5,030 nt of DNA from an uncultured Collinsella sp. (GCA_902470095.1 CABRFG010000087.1:1-5030); one strand, 5' to 3'. Shown: positions 1-5,030, numbered from the stretch's first letter. The notes: generated by a model not told the origin, from the letters alone. Made by a program: numbers and translations.

Positions 1-1425
1 TTCGTTGAGACGCAGGATTGCCACGATGTAAATCTTGAGTGCTTGCTTGAGCTGCTCTTCGTTGGCGCACTCGTTGGGACCGTGCATCTGGCCGCCCCAC
101 TCGGGCAGCTCAAGGCCGGTCTCCTCGGGGCCAAACGACACGGCGCGGGCAAAATTGCGCGCATACGTGCCGCCGCCCATGGCAAAGGGCTCAGCATGCT
201 TGCCCGTAAACTCGTTATAGGTATCAATAAGCGCCTTCACGGCCGGATCGTCGGCAGACACCGAGAACGGCACCTTAGCGCGACCCAGCTGACACGTCAC
301 GCCAAAACGGCCCACGAGCGGGTCGAGCTGCTCGCGGATGGTATCGGCACTGGTGCTATCGGGGAAGCGCACGTCGATGACCTGCTCAATATGGCCATCC
401 GCCACGCGGATGACGCCAGCGTTGCAGGTAAGCGGGCCAAACGCCGGACTCGTCGCATCGATACCTAGGCCGCGGCCATAGGCATCCGCATGCACAAAGG
501 CCAAAAACTTGACAAACTCGTGCTCGGCGGGCGTCAACAGGCGCTTGTCACGGGCGCCAAACGCGTCCTCGGCCTCGCGCAGATACGCCACGATCAGGCC
601 GACGGCATTGATCGTCCCCTCGGGCATCGAGGCATGACCGCCAATGCCGTGGGCAAAAATCTGCGCATGCCCGTTATCGAGTGTCGTGATCTCAAGGCGA
701 TCGGCGTTCTCGACCGGCGCCGGCAGCTCATCGGCGGCAATCGCGAGCTCGCAGATGGACTGCGACGGAATGGCGTTGCTCGCCTCGGCGCCGCTCCACG
801 ACACGATGCGCCCGCCGTCGATCTTGGAGCTCACGAACGTCGCCCCAAACTGGCCCTTCTCGGCATTGCAGACCGGGAACTCGGCATCGGGCGTAAACAA
901 AAAGTCGGGGTCTGCGTGGTTCTCCAGATAATGGTGAACGTCGGACATGCCCACTTCCTCATCGCAGCCCAGCAGCGCGCGGAAAGCATAGCGCGGGGTA
1001 ATGCCGTGCTTGAGCAGATAAGCGCCGGCGTAGAGCGACAGCACCGCCGGACCCTTGTCGTCAATCACGCCGCGACCGAGCAGCCAGCCCTCGCGGCGCT
1101 CCATCGCAAACGGGTCGGTGTTCCAACCGGGGCCAGCGGGAACCACGTCCACGTGGCAGATAGTCGCGAGCTGCTTGTCGCCGCGACCCGGGATATCGGC
1201 GATTCCCACATAGCCCCCGTCGTCGCTCGTCTGATAGCCGAGCTTTTGCGCAATGCCGAGCGCGCAATCGAGCGCGTCACGGACCGGGCGGCCAAACGGC
1301 GCACCGGGCTCCGCATCGGCAGCAACGGCCACGGACGGATAGCTCACCAGTTGTTCGATATCGGCAACGACATCCTCCCAGACCTCGTCGACATACTCGG
1401 CAACGCTCTGCTCCACCTGATTCAT
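1..1425 (-). CDS. pepV: Sapep/PepV-family M20 metallodipeptidase (partial, C-terminus cut by window edge)
   Basis: This is a cytoplasmic metal-dependent dipeptidase of peptidase family M20, which cleaves dipeptides after uptake (family knowledge). The ATG at 1425-1423 follows AAGGAGGT with a 5-nt spacer. 475 codons are open to the window edge with no stop; PepV and Sapep are about 470 residues, so only a few residues should be missing. The M20 metal and catalytic set is visible: H91 in CHVDVVPAG, bridging D122 in GRGVIDDKGP, catalytic and metal-binding E156-E157 in GCDEEVGM, D180 in FTPDAEFP and H448 in GGQMHGPNE. H264 in GGHASMPE sits in the lid domain, where PepV has a substrate-contacting histidine. 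The segment MGGGTYAR, followed by SFGPEE, is also typical of the family. There is no signal peptide. It lies 55 bp downstream of the HAD gene on the same strand, with no clear promoter between them. The family call is firm; the exact peptide preference is unknown. Confidence 0.93.
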   Translation of the reverse strand, partial: MNQVEQSVAEYVDEVWEDVVADIEQLVSYPSVAVAADAEPGAPFGRPVRDALDCALGIAQKLGYQTSDDGGYVGIADIPGRGDKQLATICHVDVVPAGPGWNTDPFAMERREGWLLGRGVIDDKGPAVLSLYAGAYLLKHGITPRYAFRALLGCDEEVGMSDVHHYLENHADPDFLFTPDAEFPVCNAEKGQFGATFVSSKIDGGRIVSWSGAEASNAIPSQSICELAIAADELPAPVENADRLEITTLDNGHAQIFAHGIGGHASMPEGTINAVGLIVAYLREAEDAFGARDKRLLTPAEHEFVKFLAFVHADAYGRGLGIDATSPAFGPLTCNAGVIRVADGHIEQVIDVRFPDSTSADTIREQLDPLVGRFGVTCQLGRAKVPFSVSADDPAVKALIDTYNEFTGKHAEPFAMGGGTYARNFARAVSFGPEETGLELPEWGGQMHGPNECANEEQLKQALKIYIVAILRLNE

Positions 1426-1480
1426 GGACGACCTCCTTACCAATGAGCGACGGGTACGCCCGCCCCTCACATTATGTCTA

Positions 1481-2143
1481 TTAGATAGCGAAAAGTTTAG
1501 CAAGCTCGGCCACCGAGTGCACCACCGCATCGGCGCCCGCGGCCTCGTGCTCCCCCGGCGCTGCCGCGCCCGAATAGATGCCGATGCACGGCACGCCCAT
1601 CGCGTGCGCGCCCTCCACATCGTTAAAGCGATCGCCGATCATCACGGCATCGTCGGCCGTCGCGCCGAGCGCCGCCAGGGCATCGCGAACCGAATCGGCC
1701 TTGGTCTCGCGTCCCTGCGGCGGATTCATGCCAACCACCGCCTCAAACTGCGAAAGCCCCAGCTCGCCCACCATGTCAATGCACTTTGCCTCCATGCGTG
1801 ACGTCGCCACGGCCAAGCGATGCCCCTGCGCGACAAGGCCATCGAGCAGCTCGGGGATTCCATCGAACACGGGATACTCTTCCGGTCCCAGCTCATCAAA
1901 AAAGGCACGGTACTCGTCGGCCACCACAAGCGACTCCTCGCGCGTAAAGCCGTAAAAGTCGTGGAAGCTCTTCCACAGCGGAGGCCCGATCATGCGACGC
2001 AGGTCACCCATCTGCGCCTCCGAAAACCCGCGCGCGGCCAACGTCTTGCGCGTCGAGGTCATCACCGCTCGACCCGTATCTGCCACCGTGCCATCGAAAT
2101 CAAACAGCACGACCGGCCACTTGCATATCTCCAGCGCCTCCAT
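1481..2143 (-). CDS. HAD-superfamily hydrolase, phosphoglycolate phosphatase / 5'-nucleotidase-like
   Basis: A soluble haloacid dehalogenase-type phosphatase of 220 residues. From the ATG at 2143-2141, motif I is DFDGTVADT with nucleophile D15 and acid/base D17. An alpha-helical C1 cap follows and contains IGPPLWKSF. Motif II is T114 in VATSR, motif III is K148, and motif IV is IGDRFNDVEGA with D171 and D176. The IGPPL cap motif and the GDRxxD motif resemble the 5'-nucleotidase-like HAD subgroup (inference from memory of the family), but the substrate cannot be assigned from sequence. Start choice: the frame is open to a GTG at 2176, which has no ribosome binding site. An ATG at 2149 has GAGGG touching it, while the ATG at 2143 has AAGAGGG with a 6-nt spacer, so 2143 is preferred and 2149 is possible. 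It is probably the first gene of a two-gene transcript with the dipeptidase and is divergent from degV. Confidence 0.9.
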   Translation of the reverse strand: MEALEICKWPVVLFDFDGTVADTGRAVMTSTRKTLAARGFSEAQMGDLRRMIGPPLWKSFHDFYGFTREESLVVADEYRAFFDELGPEEYPVFDGIPELLDGLVAQGHRLAVATSRMEAKCIDMVGELGLSQFEAVVGMNPPQGRETKADSVRDALAALGATADDAVMIGDRFNDVEGAHAMGVPCIGIYSGAAAPGEHEAAGADAVVHSVAELAKLFAI

Positions 2144-2149
2144 CGGCAT

Positions 2150-2156
2150 CCCTCTT
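2150..2156 (-). promoter_or_regulatory. Ribosome binding site that decides the HAD gene start
   Basis: On the minus strand the bases read AAGAGGG, then ATGCCG, then ATG. This gives normal spacing to the ATG at 2143. The ATG at 2149 is too close to use the same GAGGG, although the GGGGA a little further upstream could serve it. Hence the start at 2143 is favoured, with a two-codon uncertainty. Confidence 0.5.
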
Positions 2157-2191
2157 CCCCAGTTGACGATTTCCACACCGACACTTCAAAC

Positions 2192-2207
2192 TGTTGACTA
2201 TTCAACA
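2192..2207. promoter_or_regulatory. Operator-like dyad overlapping the degV -35 box
   Basis: TGTTGA-CTAT-TCAACA is a perfect 6-bp inverted repeat with a 4-bp centre. Skipping one mismatched pair, two further pairs match on each side (2189-2190 with 2209-2210). The -35 hexamer TTGACT lies inside it, so a dimeric repressor bound here would block RNA polymerase. This is an inference from geometry; no regulator is encoded in the window, and an RNA hairpin role is unlikely because the dyad lies upstream of the predicted start site. Confidence 0.45.
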
Positions 2208-2221
2208 ATTAAACCTATAAA
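2194..2221 (+). promoter_or_regulatory. Sigma70-type promoter of the degV-family gene
   Basis: The -35 box is TTGACT at 2194-2199 (5 of 6 consensus), followed by a 16-bp spacer and the -10 box TATAAA at 2216-2221 (5 of 6). The predicted start site near 2228 gives a leader of about 70 nt before the ATG at 2300. A second -10-like TATACT lies at 2238-2243 but lacks a matching -35 box. No comparably good promoter was seen for the divergent HAD gene in the same gap. Confidence 0.65.
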
Positions 2222-2222
2222 T

Positions 2223-2237
2223 GTGGAACGACTCCAC
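2223..2237. repeat. Short dyad around the predicted degV transcription start
   Basis: GTGGA-ACGAC-TCCAC is a perfect 5-bp inverted repeat with a 5-bp centre, just downstream of the -10 box. It could be a second operator half or chance symmetry. A further small GC hairpin (GCGGC-GCT-GCCGC, 2266-2278) lies in the leader, 10-20 nt before the ribosome binding site, and has no T-run after it. Confidence 0.3.
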
Positions 2238-2299
2238 TATACTTGTCGCACTTTGCTCTCAGAAGGCGGCGCTGCCGCGCCCCAACGAAAGGTGCAATT

Positions 2300-3160
2300 A
2301 TGTCTTTTGCCATCATAACCGACTCCACGTCGGACATCTCCCCCGCCCGCGCCCAAGAGCTCGGCATTTACGTCATTCCGCTGCATGTGATTATCGAAGG
2401 CGAGGACCTGCTCGACCAGGTACAGATCACCGCCCAGGAGTACGTCGCCCGCATGGCCGGCTCCGAGCAGCTGCCGCATACCTCGCAGCCGAGTGCCGGC
2501 GAGTTCAAGGCGCTGTTTGACCGCGTGCGCGCCGATGGCCACGACAGCGCGATCTTTATCTCGCTGTGCAGCGAGTGGTCCGCCTGCTATTCCAATGCAT
2601 GCCTGGTCGCCGAGACCCACGAGCTCGACGTGCGCTGCATCGATTCGCGCACCGGCTCGGGTGCCGAGGGCCTGCTGGTGGAGTACGCGCTCGCCATGCG
2701 CGAGGACGGCCGCAGCCTGGACGAGACCGAGGCACAGATCCGCGCGACCCTGCCCGACGCGCACCTGCTGCTGATTCCCCGCACGCTCGAGAACCTCGTT
2801 AAGAACGGCCGCGCGCCCAAGCTCGCCGGCCAGCTCACGCAGATGCTCAATATTCGCCTGGCCGTTTCGCCGGAGTGGCAGTCGGGCGAGATCAAGGCCA
2901 TCAAGAAGGGCCGCGGCGCCAAGCGCATCGTCGCCAACACCATGGCAGACTGCCTCGCGTTTTTGGCCGAGCATCCGGGCTCCAGCGTGCGCGTGCTCAC
3001 GACCGGCGCCGCCGAGGAGCAGGAGCTCGTCAGCCAAGCGCTCGCAGGCCAAGACTATGTAGACGCCGGCCCCGGCCCCATCGGCTGCACCATCGCGACC
3101 CACGTGGGCGTCGACGCCATCGCCATCAGCTACTGCCCCCGCTACCAGCCAACTCACTAG
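2300..3160 (+). CDS. DegV-family (FakB-like) fatty-acid-binding protein
   Basis: DegV/FakB proteins bind a fatty acid and, where characterised, present it to the kinase FakA to make acyl-phosphate for phospholipid synthesis (family knowledge). This one has 286 residues, the usual length. The start is the ATG at 2300, with AAAGG and a 7-nt spacer; an upstream in-frame ATG at 2243 has no such site and would add an arginine-rich, non-family leader. Family marks: ITDSTSD (6-12), TSQPS (61-65), DSRTGSGAEGLLV (115-127), LENLVKNGRAPK (163-174, the GGR region with R171), a NIRLAV segment (184-189) and a C-terminal HVG with H268. The loop normally SSGLSGTYQSA is CSEWSACYSNA (90-100), and GTHVGPGA is ATHVGVDA. 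It is a single gene, divergent from HAD and convergent with the toxin gene. No FakA kinase gene is visible here, so the pathway partner is assumed. Confidence 0.92.
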   Translation: MSFAIITDSTSDISPARAQELGIYVIPLHVIIEGEDLLDQVQITAQEYVARMAGSEQLPHTSQPSAGEFKALFDRVRADGHDSAIFISLCSEWSACYSNACLVAETHELDVRCIDSRTGSGAEGLLVEYALAMREDGRSLDETEAQIRATLPDAHLLLIPRTLENLVKNGRAPKLAGQLTQMLNIRLAVSPEWQSGEIKAIKKGRGAKRIVANTMADCLAFLAEHPGSSVRVLTTGAAEEQELVSQALAGQDYVDAGPGPIGCTIATHVGVDAIAISYCPRYQPTH

Positions 3161-3173
3161 GGACGCCCACATC

Positions 3174-3240
3174 AGTTGCGGTGGAATAGGGACTGTTTTT
3201 GGCTTATCAGCCGCCAATCAATCCCTATTCCACCGCAACT
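3174..3240. repeat. 67-bp palindromic element with perfect 19-bp inverted arms
   Basis: AGTTGCGGTGGAATAGGGA at 3174-3192 is the exact reverse complement of 3222-3240. The 29-bp centre can form an inner stem TTGGC (3199-3203) with GCCAA (3213-3217) around a 9-nt loop. The element lies 13 bp after the degV stop and 13 bp from the toxin stop, so it nearly fills this convergent gap. It could slow or end transcription from both sides, but neither exit has a T-run, so it is not a classical intrinsic terminator. The length and perfection of the arms suggest a dispersed palindromic repeat of the REP or MITE kind; no second copy occurs in this window, so that is inference. Confidence 0.85.
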
Positions 3241-3253
3241 TGGAAATCGGCGA

Positions 3254-3562
3254 TCAGCCCAGCGGACCCTGAAACAGCTCCTGATGAGTGCCCATTCTCA
3301 CCAGCCTAATCACTGGGTTAGTCTTATGGGGAAGATAAAGAACGACCACATCGACCAAGCCATCGGATAGGTGGAAATCGATGTGGCCGTTGTAGTTTCC
3401 GCCCGGGTTTGAGAGCTCGTGGGCGCCGTACTCCGCTGGAAGCGACCCATGGGCCACAAGCTCTGCAACCGCCGCTTTAAACTCACTCTTTAGCTGCGGA
3501 TGGATGCGCATCGTCCGTTTGTAATCCGCCTTAAACTGAGCCTCGACTTTAATCTCAAACAT
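3254..3562 (-). CDS. yafQ: YafQ-like toxin, RelE/ParE superfamily mRNA interferase
   Basis: Toxins of this family cleave mRNA on the translating ribosome and are held inactive by the paired antitoxin (family knowledge). The product has 102 residues, typical of the family. Visible features: an N-terminal FKADYKR helix region (10-16), a YGAHEL segment with H48, HIDFHL with H60 and H64, a hydrophobic strand DVVVLYLP (71-78) and the C-terminal GTHQELF with H93 and F97. H48, H64, H93 and F97 match the catalytic positions known for E. coli YafQ (H50, H63, H87, F91), so the toxin looks intact. The usual DW after the second histidine is not conserved (SDG here). The ATG at 3562 lies 2 bp after the antitoxin stop, and GAGGA inside the antitoxin 3' end serves as its ribosome site, indicating translational coupling. 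Confidence 0.88.
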   Translation of the reverse strand: MFEIKVEAQFKADYKRTMRIHPQLKSEFKAAVAELVAHGSLPAEYGAHELSNPGGNYNGHIDFHLSDGLVDVVVLYLPHKTNPVIRLVRMGTHQELFQGPLG

Positions 3563-3564
3563 CG

Positions 3565-3864
3565 CTAGTCCTCATCGAGGAACGACATAAGCTCATCAGC
3601 GTCGTTGAATGACGGGCTATCGTCCGGCAAAATCCCCAACTCATGAGCCTCGGCGATTACCATGGCACGCCTCGTCGCCTCGTTGGGCACTTCCGCCCTT
3701 CCTACAATCTCAAAAGGAATCTTTCGCTGATTTACCAGCTGCCGAACGGCAAGATTGAGATAGGAATTGAGGCTGAGGCCGACCGAATCCAAGAACTCAG
3801 TCGCCTGCTCCTTGAGCCCCTCTTCGATGCGAACCGTCGTAGGCTTAACCGTTGCAGTAGACAT
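3565..3864 (-). CDS. dinJ: RelB/DinJ-family antitoxin
   Basis: A 99-residue antitoxin that should neutralise the adjacent YafQ-like toxin and repress its own promoter as a ribbon-helix-helix dimer (family knowledge). The N-terminal half fits that fold: strand TTVRIEE (9-15), helix about 16-28, a GLSLNSYLNLAVRQLV second helix (29-44), then the typical RKIPFEI (48-54). The C-terminal acidic tail ending SFNDADELMSFLDED (85-99) is the expected toxin-binding arm. The start at 3864-3862 is chosen for AGGAGG with a 6-nt spacer; the in-frame ATGs at 3939 and 3894 lie within or upstream of the promoter and lack such a site. It is the first gene of the pair. Base composition of the pair looks less GC-rich than that of the flanking genes, as often seen for transferred modules. 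Confidence 0.9.
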   Translation of the reverse strand: MSTATVKPTTVRIEEGLKEQATEFLDSVGLSLNSYLNLAVRQLVNQRKIPFEIVGRAEVPNEATRRAMVIAEAHELGILPDDSPSFNDADELMSFLDED

Positions 3865-3895
3865 ACGCAACCTCCTCACTCTCGTCTTTTGCATC

Positions 3896-3901
3896 AGTAT
3901 A
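3896..3901 (-). promoter_or_regulatory. Probable -10 box of the toxin-antitoxin operon
   Basis: TATACT on the minus strand matches 5 of 6 of the -10 consensus and lies 31 bp before the antitoxin ATG. That leaves a leader of about 25 nt containing the ribosome site. No good -35 box is found at 16-18 bp; that position falls in the edge of the palindrome at 3914-3945. This suits a weak, autorepressed promoter. Confidence 0.5.
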
Positions 3902-3913
3902 CCCAGTTTAGAT

Positions 3914-3945
3914 GGCAGGCTGATGTTAAATAACATCAATCTGCC
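3914..3945. promoter_or_regulatory. Operator-like interrupted palindrome upstream of the antitoxin gene
   Basis: The core TGATGTTA-AA-TAACATCA (3921-3938) is a perfect 8-bp dyad. It is flanked by GGCAG (3914-3918) and CTGCC (3941-3945), which also pair, with a 2-bp mismatch between the two blocks. Its inner edge covers the expected -35 region of the toxin-antitoxin promoter. Autoregulation by a ribbon-helix-helix antitoxin at such palindromes is standard for the family; its use here is inferred. It could also act as a hairpin at the 3' end of the LOG transcript, but no T-run follows. Confidence 0.6.
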
Positions 3946-3978
3946 GTTCTCATTACTACAACAACAGGCACGCTCGCC

Positions 3979-4737
3979 CTACATCAACCCGCTCAGGGCA
4001 ATGTCGACGGCTTCGTTGAGGTCGTCGGTGATGTGCACCAGCTCGGGATCGAGCGGGCTGATCATACCGGTGTCCATCACCGGACCGTTAAGCCAGTCGA
4101 ATAAGCCCTGCCAGTACTCGCTGCCTACCAGCACGAGCGGCATGCGCTTGACCTTGTGCGTCTGCACCAGCGTGAGCACCTCGAACATCTCGTCGAGCGT
4201 GCCAAAACCGCCGGGAAACACGATGGCACCCGAGCTGTATTTGACGAACATGGTCTTGCGCACAAAGAAGTAACGGAAGTCCATGCCGAGGTTCACGTAT
4301 TTATTGAGCCCATGCTCGTGCGGCAACTCAATGCCCAGGCCAACCGACTTGCCGTTGACGCTCGCCGCTCCCCTGTTGGCCGCCTCCATGATGCCGGGGC
4401 CGCCACCGGTTATGACCGCCACGCCGCGCTGGGCGATTTTGCGGCCGACGGTGCGCGCCGCCTTGTAGAGCGGATCGGTCTTGGGCGTGCGGGCGCTGCC
4501 GAAGATGGTCACTGCGGGTCCGAGCTCGGCCAGCGCGCCAAAGCCATCGACAAACTCTGCCTGAATGCGCAGCACGCGCCAGGGGTCGGCGTGCAGCCAG
4601 TCGGTTGAATCCTCGGGCGCCAGCAGGTTGGCGTAGGTGTTGTCCTTGGGAATCATAGGGCCGCGCATGACCACGGGACCGCGGCGGTACGTCTCGTCGT
4701 AGGCCGGCTCGCCCTCGACGCTCTCATTCTTAATCAT
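3979..4737 (-). CDS. LOG-family (TIGR00730-type) nucleotide-binding protein, probable nucleoside 5'-monophosphate phosphoribohydrolase
   Basis: A soluble Rossmann-fold protein of the lysine decarboxylase-like/LOG family. Characterised members release a free base from cytokinin riboside or other nucleoside monophosphates; the bacterial substrate is usually uncertain. Of 252 residues, the first 70 or so form an actinobacterial-type extension with WLHADPWRVLRIQAEF (47-62). The core then shows FGSAR (79-83), GGGPGIMEAANRG (111-123), catalytic-region R160-K161 in FFVRKTMF, and the signature PGGFGTLDE (175-183) with E183. All the active-site motifs I can check are intact. The ATG at 4737 follows ATAGGAG with a 6-nt spacer. 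A terminator-like hairpin lies just upstream, and the toxin-antitoxin pair lies 114 bp downstream on the same strand. The older label 'lysine decarboxylase' for such proteins is not supported by these motifs. Confidence 0.92.
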   Translation of the reverse strand: MIKNESVEGEPAYDETYRRGPVVMRGPMIPKDNTYANLLAPEDSTDWLHADPWRVLRIQAEFVDGFGALAELGPAVTIFGSARTPKTDPLYKAARTVGRKIAQRGVAVITGGGPGIMEAANRGAASVNGKSVGLGIELPHEHGLNKYVNLGMDFRYFFVRKTMFVKYSSGAIVFPGGFGTLDEMFEVLTLVQTHKVKRMPLVLVGSEYWQGLFDWLNGPVMDTGMISPLDPELVHITDDLNEAVDIALSGLM

Positions 4738-4751
4738 GGGATACTCCTATC

Positions 4752-4798
4752 GAAAATAGAAATGGGCGGGGTCGACGCCATGCGCCAAACACCCGCCC
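4752..4798 (-). terminator. Terminator-like hairpin between the tgt-like gene and the LOG gene
   Basis: On the minus strand GGGCGGG (4798-4792) pairs perfectly with CCCGCCC (4770-4764), and ATTTCTATTTTC follows at 4763-4752. This is a GC stem plus a T-rich tail, as in an intrinsic terminator for the upstream gene. The loop is long (21 nt) and the tail is broken by A and C, so strength is uncertain. Because only about 14 bp remain before the LOG ATG, any LOG transcript must also cross it, so an attenuator role is an alternative. Confidence 0.5.
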
Positions 4799-4947
4799 GA
4801 ACATCAACTATTCGGTATGGTACCCACGATGCATCAAGCGCTTGCAAGCTATCGGTCAGCGGTCGCGCAACCGTGTTAGCAAACGCGACGACCGGCCGAC
4901 GCTCGCCCTTTGCCGTTGCCCGCGCTCCGTACGCGTCCGCGCCGCCC

Positions 4948-5030
4948 TTAGTAATCCACCGCCGCAGGACTGTTCATCCAATCGCTCACAAACGCGCCGT
5001 AGCGGCCCTCAATAATGGCCTGGCGGGCAC
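4948..5030 (-). CDS. tgt: C-terminal fragment, probable queuine tRNA-ribosyltransferase (tRNA-guanine transglycosylase)
   Basis: Only the last 26 full codons and the TAA (4950-4948) are inside the window. The peptide begins ARQAIIEGRYGAFVSDW and ends SPAAVDY. The pattern of a helix ending in AI.EGR(Y/F).AF resembles the C-terminal helix of bacterial Tgt, which exchanges guanine for a queuine precursor at position 34 of certain tRNAs. The match is short and made from memory, so other families remain possible. It reads toward the LOG gene, 210 bp away; that gap holds the hairpin at 4752-4798 and no clear promoter or further gene. Confidence 0.5.
   Translation of the reverse strand, partial: ARQAIIEGRYGAFVSDWMNSPAAVDY

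Noticed and set aside
490..1446. Long plus-strand open frame opposite the dipeptidase (318 codons), with other overlapping plus-strand frames at 43-468 and 1424-1801
   Set aside because: They are antisense to genes with full catalytic motifs, have arginine/histidine/alanine-rich composition typical of GC-rich shadow frames, and show no family motifs.
1446..1462. CGGG-CGTA-CCCG hairpin between the HAD and dipeptidase genes
   Set aside because: A 4-bp stem without a T-run cannot be supported as a terminator or regulatory element.
2243..2299. Longer DegV protein from the upstream ATG at 2243
   Set aside because: The added residues are arginine-rich, come from the GC-rich leader hairpin, lack a ribosome site and are not part of the family fold, which starts directly at 2300.
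2237..3217. 326-codon minus-strand open frame covering the degV gene
   Set aside because: It is a mirror frame of a well-supported DegV protein with low-complexity composition and no recognisable motif; its 3' part also runs through the degV leader.
3174..3240. The inverted repeat as terminal repeats of an insertion sequence or as a CRISPR unit
   Set aside because: Only 29 bp lie between the arms, with no transposase or array of repeats; it is a single palindromic element.
3865..3939. Longer antitoxin beginning at in-frame ATGs at 3939 or 3894
   Set aside because: The extension overlaps the palindrome and the -10 box, has no ribosome site, and the ATG at 3864 has an excellent AGGAGG.
4828..4849. 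Small palindromes GATGCATC and GCTTGCAAGC in the tgt-LOG gap
   Set aside because: Arms of 4-5 bp in a 210-bp gap are expected by chance and do not align with a promoter.
4862..4889. GTCGCG/CGCGAC hairpin downstream of the tgt-like stop
   Set aside because: A 6-bp stem with a 16-nt loop and no T-run is too weak to call a terminator; the hairpin at 4752-4798 is the better candidate.

Overview
The window is a GC-rich, gene-dense bacterial segment with short intergenic gaps and clear AGGAGG-type ribosome binding sites. The best guess for its source is an actinobacterium of the Coriobacteriia, such as Collinsella. That guess rests on base composition, the actinobacterial style of the LOG protein (a conserved DPWRVLRIQAEFV stretch before the Rossmann core), a Sapep/PepV dipeptidase and a DegV protein. 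It was not checked by any search.

Layout, left to right. (1) 1-1425, minus: a nearly complete M20 dipeptidase of the Sapep/PepV family, running off the left edge within a few residues of its expected end. (2) 1481-2143, minus: a HAD phosphatase of the phosphoglycolate phosphatase/5'-nucleotidase-like group, 55 bp upstream of the dipeptidase and probably cotranscribed with it. (3) 2144-2299: a divergent control region with a good sigma70-type promoter for the plus-strand gene. A perfect 6+6 bp dyad overlaps its -35 box and a second dyad lies near the start site. (4) 2300-3160, plus: a DegV-family (FakB-like) fatty-acid-binding protein with an altered ligand loop. (5) 3174-3240: a perfect 19-bp inverted repeat that nearly fills the gap between two convergent genes. 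(6) 3254-3864, minus: a RelB/DinJ antitoxin and YafQ-like RelE-superfamily toxin pair, 2 bp apart, with a -10 box and a long interrupted palindrome upstream (3914-3945). (7) 3979-4737, minus: a LOG-family nucleotide phosphoribohydrolase-like protein. (8) 4752-4798: a terminator-like hairpin immediately before the LOG ribosome binding site. (9) 4948-5030, minus: the last 26 codons of a gene that resembles the C-terminus of tRNA-guanine transglycosylase.

The genes do not form one pathway. Most are housekeeping or salvage functions (peptide cleavage, phosphate ester hydrolysis, fatty-acid handling, nucleotide turnover, possibly tRNA modification), and an accessory toxin-antitoxin module sits between LOG and degV. 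I found no convincing undescribed multi-gene system. The most unusual signals are non-coding: the 19-bp inverted repeat, the two operator-like dyads, and the hairpin in front of the LOG gene.
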